From Massospora cicadina (taxonomy: Eukaryota > Entomophthoromycota > Entomophthoromycetes > Entomophthorales > Entomophthoraceae), in contig JAKSZP010014466.1 in NCBI GenBank assembly GCA_022478985.1, forward strand, positions 248,001 to 312,000: a stretch of 64,000 nt of DNA. Reading direction: 5' to 3'. Below, in pieces: positions 54,241-64,000 of this stretch; position 1 is the stretch's first letter, and every line of letters starts with the position of its first letter. The notes below the pieces were generated by a model, which made no database searches, had not been told where the DNA came from, and saw only the letters and a program-made list of their open reading frames with translations. Position numbers and translations under genes: made by a program.

Positions 54241-54930
54241 AGGTCAAAGAGCAACAAATGAGGACAGAGATCAAACAGTTACTAGACGCTGGGTTACTAG
54301 TACCTTCCCAAAGCCCTTGAGTGTCTACTCACTTGATTAATAAAAAAGAAAAAATGGAGGTCATTGGGTAGTTTTGAACTACCAAAAAATTAAACAACCT
54401 CACTTAAAAAGATAGTTATCTTATCCCATAAATTAATGACGCTCTTACACAACTATCAGGCTCTAAATTCTTTTCTGCTATGGACTTGGTTAGTAGATAC
54501 TGGCAGATGTACCTTTCCCACAAGATAAAAAATAATGTGCCATTATCCACAGTGAAGGACTAAATCAGCCCACTCAATTACCTCAAGGGTTGTGCAATGC
54601 TTCCACATCATTACACCGGGTGATGAATCATATCTTACTGGATCTTAAGCTAAGTTGTGTAATAATCTATCTTGATGACATCACTGTTTTTTTCTAAAAC
54701 TTTTAATGAACATCTTACTCATTTGAAAAAAGTTTTTAAACGCCTGCGTGAGTTTAAAATTAAGTTGAAACCGTTAAAATATACTTTTTTTCAAAAGAAA
54801 TTAGCTTTTCTTGGACATGCTACATACAGAAAGGAATTCAGACCTTACAAGATTAGATTGAAGCAATATCAAAAAATGACTCTGACTAAGAACCTACAAT
54901 ATATCCAGGTGTTTTGGTTATGACGGGGTA
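54241..54930 (+). pseudogene. Gypsy reverse transcriptase, element G
   Basis: Fragments in changing frames: KQLLDAGLLVPS (about 54275-54310), FFSAMDLVSRYWQMYLSHK (motif A), YLPQGLCNA-like text near 54580, YLDDITVF with an intact YLDD box at 54668-54679, FNEHLTHLKKVFKRLREFKI, KLKPLKYTFFQKKLAFLGH. It ends YIQVF-, followed by YYHQFIPKF near 54930-54955. Inactive. Confidence 0.85.
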
Positions 54931-54999
54931 TTACCATCAATTCATCCCAAAGTTTGCCCATCTCAGTGAGCCTCTCATTTGACTCTTGGATAAAAACAC

Positions 55000-55450
55000 T
55001 CCTTTCTATTTGGGGTGCTGAATAAAAGGCCATTTTGAGACGCTAAAGAAATTGCTACAAAAACGTTTCTCCTCTGTCACCCATACTATGGTAAACCTTG
55101 CATTTTGTTTAACAAAGCTTCTGATTACGCCATTGGAGCCATTTTGGCTCAATTGGATGATAATGGTGTGGATCATCCACTTTTATATTTCAGCAAGATG
55201 CTCTTAAAAGCTGAATGCAATTACAGTATCACAGAAAAGGAGTACCTTGCTGTCTTTCTTGCTGTAAAACATTACCGCCACTCTTTATATGGAACTACCT
55301 TTACCATGGTTACTGACCACGCATCATTAAATTGGTTACAAAATATGAAAGATCCTACTGGACAACTGACGTTGGGCCTTGAAGATCCAACATTATGATA
55401 TGAAGATCAAACACCGAGCTGGAACCTGACATATGAATGTTAATGGGTTG
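55000..55450 (+). pseudogene. Gypsy RNase H, element G
   Basis: The frame 55105-55398 carries NKASDYAIGAILAQLDDNG (A/F have D at the N-K position), HPLLYFSKMLLKAECNYSIT with TEKEYLAV, RHSLYGTTFTMVTDHASLNW and LQNMKDPTGQL. It shifts frame at about 55380 into HQNVNGLTRLP-like text. The D-H-A-S motif is intact. Confidence 0.88.
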
Positions 55451-55759
55451 ACTCGTTTACCAGTCTTTCACTTAGATAATAGTGAGGCTGAGAAATTACA
55501 TAACCTTCTTATGACCTCTTATGCTGGGACAAAGAGGATGAACCTGTTAAGAAGAAGTTTATGCAACAATCTACAACTCCAAAGTAGAGAGAAGGATTTT
55601 TATGAAAAAGGTAGGAGAAAATTGGTTGCCCTAAGTTACATATGGAATGAGTACCTCCTATCTTGGAGGCCCACTCTACCCTTGATCATGACGGAGAGCA
55701 GAAAACCTATAAATGAATTAGATATTGTACTATTGGGAGAGATTATGGAATATAGTAAC

Positions 55760-56500
55760 AAAGTCGTGGATGCCTGCATAACCTGAAAAAAACAATTTAG
55801 TTTTGAGACCAAATATCAGAATCAATTTACTACCCATCAACAACCATTCCACACAATAAGCTTAGATGTGGTAGGTACCCTACCACAGACTACTAGTGGG
55901 AATCCTTACATACTAAAAGGAATTGATCACTTTTATAAAATGGGTATAAAGCTGCAGCTCTCCCAGCCCAAACTGCTAAAGCTACTGCAACTTTCCTACA
56001 TCAGTATATTTCACTTTTTCATGATTGCCCCAAGGTTTTACTCTGTGACTATGTAAAAATTCACCCTAGAGAGTGGTCAAGATCATGGCTACCTCCAAGG
56101 TGCACAACATTTTTTGGCCCCCTATAACTCTCTTATGAGCGGTACCATAGAAATAGTAAATGGAACCTTGGTCTCTATATTTTGTAAGATGGCTACTTCA
56201 GACCCTCTACAATGGGATAAGTTCAATCCTAGTGAGCTTATGGAATATCATATAGATCATCATCAAATCCTTAGAAAGGTATATCTTCCACAGCTTATAT
56301 GGTTGAGAACCTGGGGTAACCGCCCTCTTAGCTAAATATGTTTTTTGCTAGGACTGACGATCCTGAAAAAGCCATGGAGAGGTTAGTCCAACACATCATT
56401 CAGCTAAAATCTGATACCATGACCAATTTAGCTAAAACTATCATTAAAGAGGGCTGTGTGTTGGAATTTATCAGATTATGATTTTACCAGTGGGTTCTAA
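55760..56500 (+). pseudogene. Gypsy integrase, element G
   Basis: 55868-56056 reads VGTLPQTTSGNPYILKGIDH (core start, D-x-V-G-x-L) and 56114-56335 reads MAPYNSLMSGTIEIVNGTLV (family YHPQSNGxxExVNGTL), then ATSDPLQWDK. A further helical segment, KAMERLVQHIIQLKSDTM, lies at 56371-56430. The middle Asp motif is decayed. No chromodomain seen. Confidence 0.75.
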
Positions 56501-56579
56501 TACCAGTGGATTGGTTGGGTTAGATCCCCAAAATCATTTACTAGTATAGATGTTTGTAGGCTTATGAGGGAGGGAACTC

Positions 56580-57040
56580 TGAGTTAATATTTAGGATTAA
56601 TTCGATGACTAAGACTTCCTTATTTGTTGAGGATGATACCTTATAGTTTACCAGCTTGAGGGCAGGATCGCCTAGCCTGAAAATCGAGTCAAAGAAAGTT
56701 CTGATATGGCATGCCAAAGCTGCAGGTCAATAAGTGCAAAGCTATTCTCCAGCAACAAATGCCAATAATTATAGTAGAAATTCACTAAGATGCCAAAAAA
56801 CCATATATGTATGAGAGTATTTCCCTAGTAAAGGTATCTTGTTCTCAGTATACTAGCTTTTATTAATAATTGAGTTTGTAGTTGATTTTGGACGAAAGTG
56901 CCTAGATATCCAGAAGTGAAAAACGCTTGAATGTCAACTAAAATATTATTGGCTCAGATTCATGTTCCCTGTCATCACAAAGGGAAATTTATTAAGTTAG
57001 GAATACCCTTATAAGCTTATGATGTGACTACTTTTCAACA
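56580..57040 (+). repeat. LTR-like sequence between G and H
   Basis: Starts TGAGTTAATATTTAGG after a purine-rich tract and ends TTTTCAACA three bases before a decayed primer site. Its first roughly 60 bp, and 60 bp before it, match 62695-62820. It may be G's 3' LTR, H's 5' LTR, or both at once. Confidence 0.45.
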
Positions 57041-57042
57041 AT

Positions 57043-57062
57043 TGATGCTCATTACAATAAGG
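57043..57062 (+). other. Decayed primer-binding site of H
   Basis: TGATGCTCATTACAATAAGG; compare TGGTTCTCATTACAGGGGCC in A. The changes are mainly G to A. Confidence 0.55.
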
Positions 57063-57099
57063 TTCTGGACGACGTTGCTCATAAGTCGTTGAGGTAAGA

Positions 57100-58601
57100 A
57101 GAAGTGAGAGGACCAATGGTGAGCAACAAGGGGAGTGGCCAAGTTGAGGTTAAAGCATGACATCTCCTGAAACTGTGAAACTAGAATATGTGAGAATGGA
57201 ATCAACTGTGGGGATGTTGAAGTCTATACACTATCTCATAAAGCATATAAAGATGTAAAGAAAACGCGAAGTTATACGTGTTATTCAGTGACATTAAGAC
57301 TCACAACCAAGTTGAGGGTAAGGGAATCTGGACCAAGTTGTCAGGGCTTGAGGTTACAGCGTTATATCTCATATCTTAGAAGCAAGGAGAATAATTAATA
57401 GGCCGAGTTGCCATAATTGAAGGCATTATGATGAAGCAGGGATCAAACATGATTGAGGCGCAGGATCAAGCCATGCTGTCAGTAAAAAACGCGGACAATA
57501 ATGCTGACCAAATCTGACAGCTGGCCAAGGACCTTGAGGAACTACGTCAAAAGTACCTAAAATTGAAGGCGTGGAAGTCTGGCCGCAAGAAGTAGGAAAA
57601 AAACACCTCTGATAGGTTATCCAAATTAGAAGGAAACACTGGCCGTGGCCCTGAGGGTTACAAATGCGGATCCTTTTTGATTAATAAAAGCTCCTTTTCT
57701 GGGATGACAGCCCCACTGAATTTAGTCAAGGAACATTATAAAAGGAGAAGAAAACCCTGGTGACTTTTCCTGTACTGCGCTCTTCATCTTCTGTGCAAAC
57801 TGTTGGATGAGTCAAAAGTTGGCAGCAATCCTCATGAGGCTCTGGAATTTCAGACGGCTCCCAAACTTCCAGAGTTTCAATGGAACAATATTGAAGTCTT
57901 TTCAAATTGTTTGAGATGGCTATGGTAGTTATGGGGATCACCAGAAGGCGGTCACCGTTTTAAATGTCTTAAAACCGCCAGTCAGAATATCATTCTTTTG
58001 CATCTAACAGCCGCAAATGGTCTTATGCAGAAGCAAAGGTGAAGATTGTAGGGATATTGGCAGTCCAGAGCATCTTGATAATCATATTCAGGAGTTCCTT
58101 GGCATTTAGTTCTGAAGAGGTGAGTCTATCAAAGCCTTTGCAATAACTTCTATCAGGAAGCACAGATCCTTACAGATGCGGAGGTTAACTGATTTTGATG
58201 CCCAGACACCCATAAAGTCAGCGCTGTGAGGACACAAATGGCTCAATCAGTAATGAATCCCGCGCTGACCACAGACATAAAAACAGCTTAAATGGTCAAA
58301 TTTTTGCATGTTTTTGGGGCCACCTTTAATGCCCACAACAAGAGCTTTTAAAACTCCAACCATGCTCCTATAGGTTATGAGGGGAAAGCCACCAAGAAAT
58401 AATGAGTGAGGAAAAATCCCAAAGGTCTAGTAAGTTTGTATAAAAACTAAACGAAAGCATTATTCAGAACCAGGTCATCTGCTACAAGTGCGGAAGATAT
58501 GGTAAACTCACAGTTATATCATACTAAAACCTGAAAAAAATAATGTGGTTGTCCCCATTGATGAACAACAATCCTTTGAGGGAAAAGTTTGAGCGGAGTA
58601 G
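57100..58601 (+). pseudogene. Gypsy gag, element H
   Basis: Heavily decayed. A coiled stretch near 57530-57600 reads DLEELRQKYLKLKAWK-like text. A knuckle relic CYKCGRYGK (H replaced by K) lies at about 58477-58503. The frame ends at TAG 58599-58601 in the context GAGCGGAGTAG, the same as A. Confidence 0.6.
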
Positions 58602-58603
58602 AC

Positions 58604-59700
58604 GTGGAACAGTCTACCATCACCTTTGTGCAAGTTCCCTGATTGTGTTTTTGCAGTTACACACTCACAAGCGAGGGCTCCTGTGCCCAAAATGATTGAA
58701 AAAGTAGTGCGTCCTACCTGAATAAGCCACACATCCCAACAATGCAGATGGAAGCTGATAGTCCATTGAAGATGTTAACATTACAATCCCAATGGCTTCT
58801 GAAAAGGAAAAATTCTGAGGTAGCCAAACAGCTTTTACAATCTTTTGAGTCAGCTAATGATGTCACCATTTATCAAGTAAAAATATTTCTTCTTGTTCTT
58901 ATTGCACTTTTGCTTATATTTGGGTGAATTAGGTAAGAGTTCGAGCCATTATCAATAGTGAGGCTCTGACCAGTATTGTTTCTATGAAATTAATTAAGAG
59001 GTTAAAGCTTGCCCCCAACATAGATCATAATAAGGTCTATGGGACAGCGGGCCACCATAACTAAATCTCTCAAGGTGCTTATAGCACTTTGCCTTTATGA
59101 GTCAGTCGCTTTTTGTAGCTGCCCTGGCCATAATTCTGCTCAACCAGTTTTATTAAACATTTATCAGCACTGATTTCTTGTGACAACATGAGGTCCAGTA
59201 TGATTTTCAAGCCAATACTCTCGAAATTCTGGGACAAACATTGCCATTAATCTATCACCAAAAAGGGGAACCATCCAGACCAAGAAGAACGACTACATTA
59301 GTTTGATCTATGAGGACGGGATTATTCCCATAAGTTTTGACAGGTTGGCAAACGTTTCTGGCTGCTTCCAGATCATGTTTAATAAAAGTCAGGTGATCAC
59401 TTTAATGGTGCAATTGTGGACAGTTAAGAAGCCCAAGTAACAGTGCATCATCAGGTTAAGCTTACGTTGGATATTTATGACTATCTGTATGGTGAGTTTC
59501 ATGCACCTTGGGAAAACTCTGAACTGAGCCGTACATAGCATATGGAATTTTAATCCCTGGACACGGCGAAATCAAGGTACTGGTAGCCAACCTCCTGGAT
59601 AGGTCAATAAAGATAATTAAGTAGTGGCCTTTTTTCATTTAGTCCAAACCACCAAACTCTTGTCTTTTCACGACTTTAGACATTGAATAAGATAAGGTAA
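58604..59700 (+). pseudogene. Gypsy protease and linker, element H
   Basis: GTG at 58604 stands where A has the pol ATG, and VEQSTITFVQVP follows in that frame. The protease core near 58930-59060 reads AIINSEALTSIVSMKLIKRL, where D-T-G-A has become N-S-E-A, then LAPNIDHNKVYGTAG. 58742-58927 is an open piece just before it. The linker follows to 59700. Confidence 0.7.
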
Positions 59701-60620
59701 CATGACGTGCCTGAATCACTGGAAATCCTCATTGTATTAGATTATGACAAACTTGATGGAGATCACAGAAGAACATAATGATCACATCCTCAAATTATTT
59801 GAATGGTATTTGGGAGTATTTGCACAGGACGACTATAATTTGGGGTGCGCTATAAATATAGTTCACAAGGTTGATATTGGGGATCAACTGCTAATTCAAA
59901 TGTGACCCATTTGTCATTTGCATGGATGTGAGGCGATAGTTTCCAATGAAGCTATTAAGCTAATTGACCGTGGGTTGCTGGTCCCATCCTTAAGCCCTTG
60001 GGCCTGTCCAATATTTACTGAAAAAAGAAAAATGGAATTAAACAGATCGTTATAGACTATCATTAGTTGATTAAAATAACAAAGAAGGACTCCTACCCAT
60101 TTCCATGAATCTATGACGTTCTTGATTGCTTAGTAGGGGCTCAATTATCTTCAGCGATGGATCTCATAACCAGGTAAAGGCAAATTGAACTTCCTAGGGA
60201 AGACCAGGAAAATGCGCGTTATAACTGGCAGTAGCTTATAGCAGCCAAGGCGCATGTCCTAGGGTCTTTGTAATGCGCTGATAACATTTCAACATGCCAT
60301 GGACACTGTGTTGGGCGATTTGAAATTGTTGTGAATTCTCATCTATCTCAATGACATAAATGTCATTAGCCAAACCTTCACGGATCACCTTGGACAATCA
60401 GAACAGGCCTTTAAAAATAGCTTCGGCTAATCTGTAAATTAATCTTCAAAAACGCCTTTTTTCAAAAATAAAATCAAATATCTGAGGTTTATTGTCAATG
60501 CTAATGGGCTATGCTCTCAAAAACCCAAGGTTGAGGCGATTCAGACCATGTCCCAACTGATGAGTGTTTGTGACGTGCAAGTATTTTTAGGGATGGTTGG
60601 CTATTATCGCTACTTTATTA
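59701..60620 (+). pseudogene. Gypsy reverse transcriptase, element H
   Basis: Text in three frames: EAIKLIDRGLLVPSLSPWA, PRRMS-GLCNALITFQHAMD, YLND at 60344-60355 for YLDD (first Asp lost), FFKNKIKYLRFIVNANGL, KVEAIQTMSQ, DVQVFLGMVGYYRYFIKNF. The last part shows what A and F should read at their shared stop (G-Y-Y-R). Confidence 0.85.
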
Positions 60621-60779
60621 AGAATTTTTCTTCTATTGCAGAGCATTTTTTTCAGTTGTTAAAGGTTCCCAAGAAGGGGTTTGTATAGAATAAGGAAGCT
60701 CATGCCTCGTTTTACAACCTTCAGATGTATCTGATTCCAGAACTGAACTTGCGGTATCTGAACTTTAATCAACCTTCAT

Positions 60780-61150
60780 TATTAAAACTGATGCATCCTT
60801 GATGAAAATTGGTGCCATGTTGAGTCAGGAGGACAAGTTTGGTAATGAACATTAGTAGCTTATGCAAGCCATACTCTGAGCAAGCAGGAGCGCAACTTCA
60901 CTGTAACTGAGTGGAAATGACTTGTGGTAATATACGCCTATGAGCAGTTTCAGGTATATATTCATGGGATCCAATTTACTGTGGTGACCAATAACTCCTC
61001 GCTGCAATGGTTGCATAACCTCAATGAGCCTGAAGAGAGGTTAGACCGATGGGATCTTAAGTTGCAAGCATATGACTACAATATTGTACGCCGCACAGGG
61101 ACAACACATCAAAATGCGATGGGCTTTCATACTTACTCTCCATTTTAGTC
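60780..61150 (+). pseudogene. Gypsy RNase H, element H
   Basis: 60924-61148 is open: YEQFQVYIHGIQFTVVTNNS, SLQWLHNLNEPEERLDRWDL, KLQAYDYNIV. T-D-H reads T-N-N. Upstream the first Asp region is seen as IKTDASLMKIGAML-like text with a stop. Confidence 0.85.
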
Positions 61151-62370
61151 TTGCAAAATGAAGCTGATTCTTTGTATGTTAAGATGCTCAGTGGGGATAC
61201 AAGAGACCAGCCACCTGAAATTCAGCAGGCCCTCACCAAAGCAATGGGGAGTATGAGGATTATCAAAAGGCAGTTTTTCAAAATTGTTAGGGACAAATCC
61301 CTATTGTATCCAAGACCTTCCAAGTGCACTTCAATATTACTGTTGCTCATAAAGTAATCAGTCATAGGGCCTTGGAAGACTCTGGATTAGGTTCGATGGG
61401 AATATTACTGGGAATTTTTAACTTTGGCGTTGCTGAACACCTTGGTTGTTGTACCATCTATCAGGCGCACAAGCCCTTCAAGAAAGCTACAACGTTTCAT
61501 CTTGTGATCCTGGGGTTGCATGACATATTGTATTGATTGACATTGTAGGCTCGTTGACCCTGAGTACTGAGAATAGTCAATATGTTATTGTAGCAATTGA
61601 CTACCTAAATTGTTGGGTAGAAATGCGGGCTATTGCTAAAGTAGATCCCAGGAGTACTGAAAAGTTCATCATGGAGAAGTTAATTTATCAGCATGGCTGC
61701 CCTCAGGTTATCTTAATGGACAACGGCAGCAACTTTATTACACACATCATTCCAAAATTAAATGAGCTTATGGGGATTCAGGGATTAATGATGGCGCCCT
61801 ATCATCCAGAGACCAACGGGATGGTTGATTAAATGAATGAAACTCTGGGTGCTACCTCTGATATTCTTGGTCTCTGGGAAACCTTCCATTTGGGTAAAAT
61901 TCTTTATCAGCGGCGACTTTTGAAATTTTTAAGTTGCCATTTATTAACGGAGAAATTTCCTTTTGATTGCTTTATTGGCGTCAGGCTTAGTTACCCCCAT
62001 TTTATATTCTGTGATGGAGCTGAGCTTGGCGATGATACCTCACCAATATCTGGAGAACTTGACAAGGTTTTGATTGGATTACAGTCCTCAGCCTATGCTG
62101 CCACTCTTAAACGGAAACATAAGCCAAGGAACATAAGGAAACAAAATGATCAGCTCTTCAGACTTTTGTAATTGATAATTGGGTTAATTATTGTGATACT
62201 CAAGGTTTCAAATGCTGAAATAATTTAGGTCAGCTATTGATTGGTCCCTTTGAAATCATTGATAAATCAGCCTTGGATTCCTATACAACTAATGACCTTT
62301 CTAATGGTCAAATCGCGAATCAAGTACATGCTAAATTCTTACAGGCTTGCCAAGAAGCAGTGATGAGTCA
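61151..62370 (+). pseudogene. Gypsy integrase, element H
   Basis: Core in 61533-61832: IDIVGSLTLSTENSQYVIVA, IDYLNCWVEMRAI, MEKLIYQHGCPQVILMDNGS, NFITHIIPKLNELMGI and PYHPETNGMVD with a TAA where E is expected. The C-terminal part 61833-62171 is open and continues, decayed, to NQVHAKFLQA near 62345. Confidence 0.88.
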
Positions 62371-62694
62371 GGATTAATTTACTAATGAGAGTCAATGGTT
62401 TCATGGATTGGCTTTAAGCCGTGGTTTACTCAGCAATGAGTGCTGATAATTCTTTTCAATAAACCATTATTATCTTCTCAACTATTAATGTCGTTATGTT
62501 ACTATCTTGTTTTATGTTTGGTGATGATTACCACTTTTGGTTTCTACCACCTCTTGGCTGTAGGGGATTGAGCAAAAGTAGATACATCGATACTAATGTT
62601 GGAAGAGGTAATATGGTTAAGTGGGGATGTGTTTGGAACTTAACCCAAATAGCTTTTACCAATGTGTTCCAATAACAATAAATCAGTTGAGAAT
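62371..62694. other. Non-coding stretch right of H
   Basis: About 320 bp without a motif. A, in comparison, reaches its LTR within about 45 bp of the integrase end, so H's own 3' end is uncertain here. Confidence 0.4.
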
Positions 62695-63342
62695 GATCCC
62701 CTATAATGTTTACTAGTATCAATGGTTGTAGGCTTCTGAGGGAGGGAGCTCAGAGTTAATAGTTAAGATTAATTTGATGATTAAGACTTCCTTATCTTTT
62801 GGGGATTGTTGGGATTCTCCCTTTATTGGGGGAAGCCCCGACTAGAGGTCATAACCTGCCTATGGGTAATTGCTGGATTGGAGTCCCCATTAATGGGGGG
62901 TAAGCCTTATCCAAAGTATCGAGGATCGACCTAAATAATTAAATTATATTAAGATAATAGTAAATTTAACACTGGCGACTATTGTTGAAGATGTTGATTA
63001 AACAATATGGCCATGGGGAATAACTTTTTGATGCCAATCAAATCAATTTACCCTTTGGGAGCACTGGCAACTTAAGCTGAGGATGCTCCCACTCCCCCTT
63101 GTAATATTGTTTGTATTTATTAGGCTTTGTCAAACAATGCTGAGACTTTCCAAATCTTCCCTTTCCCAATCCATCAAGGCCCTATAAATACCTCGAGGAT
63201 TGTTTTAATAAACCACCATCTTTCATTGATCTCTTTTCCTTATTAATTTACTTATGGCCTTAATCGCCTATTAATTCTCTGGGTGTTCAGGGCCCTGACT
63301 AAATATGGGCACAGGTTGGATTTGCTCCCCCGTGGCCTGACA
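62695..63342 (+). repeat. LTR-like sequence M at the right end
   Basis: GAGGGAGGGAGCTC followed by AGAGTTAATAGTTAAG (start near 62752). CCTATAAATACC (63182) and AATAAA follow, and CCTGACA ends it at 63342. Two copies of a CACTGGC-AACTT-GCTGAGGATG motif (62971 and 63062) link it to solo LTR L. A primer-site match follows at 63345. Confidence 0.5.
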
Positions 63343-63344
63343 AC

Positions 63345-63365
63345 TGGTGCTCCATGCCAGGTGCC
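63345..63365 (+). other. Primer-binding-site-like sequence of M
   Basis: TGGTGCTCCATGCCAGGTGC, matching the common site over its first 8 bases and again at CAGG. Suggests that a further element continues beyond 64000. Confidence 0.4.
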
Positions 63366-64000
63366 CCCAAGTTCCCTGAAAGAGCTAATTTGGGGAAAAG
63401 AGGATGGACAGTTGCAGCCAAGGGACATTGGCCTGAGGCATATACCCTGAGCCTAGACAACCCAGGAGGTATGACCTGGCCTGGCCCCTGCCCTACAGAG
63501 GGCAAGCCAGGTTGGAAGTGGTAGGGTCAGTTGGGGAGGCCCTAGCTGATCTGATTCCAAATACTGGGCAGACAAGCTCAGAATACCCTGGCCCCTTCCC
63601 CACAGAGGGCAAGCCAGGATTAGGGGGGACTAAGGGCCCCCAAAACTAGCCTGGGTGGCTAAACACAGGTTACCAGAGTGTCATCCCCAATACTGGCTCT
63701 TATATTGATGTTGGCCCCAGCACCAATGCCAGGACCTCATCCCGATGCCAGTCCCCACACCATTGCCAGGTATCAACCCTGATGCCAGCCCCCATGCTGA
63801 TGCTGGCCCCAGTGCCAATCTTGATGACTTTCCCAGCACCGATGCTGGGTGATGATCCTGATGCTGACCATAGCATTTAGCCAGCTCTTATGCCAATGCT
63901 GGGCCACTCCTAATGATGCTTTCCAGATCCTGTCATTGAGTCTGCACCAGTTACCTTGGCCCATTCCACCCTGCCGCCCGGATCTGGTGCCCCTGCCTTA
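63366..64000 (+). repeat. GC-rich, repeat-containing start of the element right of M
   Basis: A direct repeat of about 33 bp (CACAGAGGGCAAGCCAGGAT at about 63610, and its relative near 63495) and, from about 63690 to 63940, many imperfect GATGCCAGCCCC / GATGCTGGCCCC units. In one plus frame these give DASPHADAGPSANLDDFPST before a TGA. This may be the low-complexity N-terminus of a gag. Clearly richer in G and C than the rest of the window. Confidence 0.5.

Larger units (their letters stand above)
28088..56579 (+). mobile_element. Gypsy element G, host of the nested insertions
   Basis: Internal region of a plus-strand Ty3/gypsy element: primer site and gag at 28090-28868, then, beyond the nested F element, protease, reverse transcriptase, RNase H and integrase at 52760-56500. 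The gag is homologous to that of element I. Net length without F is roughly 4.6 kb. All genes are broken. A purine-rich stretch (GAGGGAGGGAA, 56566-56576) may be its polypurine tract before an LTR starting TGAGTTAATA at 56580. Confidence 0.75.

Overview
This window is eukaryotic and, as far as I can read it, made entirely of transposable elements. I find no convincing host gene, no tRNA or rRNA gene and no CRISPR array. The element mix suggests a transposon-bloated fungal genome, possibly a rust-type or mycorrhizal basidiomycete: Ty3/gypsy elements with 5-bp target duplications, a gypsy lineage ending in a chromodomain, and compact LINEs with a CCHC ORF1, an APE-type endonuclease and a C-terminal zinc finger. 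The host assignment is inference. Nearly every reading frame is broken, and most stops I checked are one C-to-T or G-to-A change from the family codon, as expected from cytosine methylation or RIP-like mutation.

Left third (1-18882): a LINE copy cut by the window edge (1-3517); a gene-free stretch; the gag and protease part of a plus-strand gypsy element, I (about 5809-8575); and a minus-strand gypsy element, J (9120-18882), whose pol is interrupted by a second LINE copy (10997-16231) with a 17-bp target duplication.

Middle repeat block (19266-28087): an AT-rich unit in alternating orientations, including a foldback palindrome with arms of about 1.1-1.2 kb centred near 22094; three copies of a roughly 330-bp MITE-like element; hairpin repeats; a solo LTR of the J family (K); a 689-bp retroposon that ends in the LINE 3' tail; and a 170-bp inverted-repeat pair.

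Right half (27640-64000): a nest four elements deep. Gypsy element G (+) holds F (+, 28871-52754, TSD AGGAT). F holds a 1.3-kb solo LTR called L and the minus-strand chromovirus B (34768-50703, TSD CATAT). B holds A (+, 37586-43513, TSD ATATT) in its RNase H domain and the gag-only element D (-, 45798-50370, TSD CTCAG) in its 5' LTR. Right of G lies gypsy element H (about 56580-62370), then another LTR and primer-binding site (M) leading into a GC-rich, repeat-coding end.

A, F and H form one family with a shared gag-stop/pol-start arrangement. G and I share a gag type. B and J are related chromoviruses, and B has lost gag. D has no pol and carries an open frame inside both of its 1.1-kb LTRs. 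These elements show no joint cellular pathway; what they share is a history of mutual insertion, probable gene conversion between dead copies, and use of LINE machinery by a passenger sequence.
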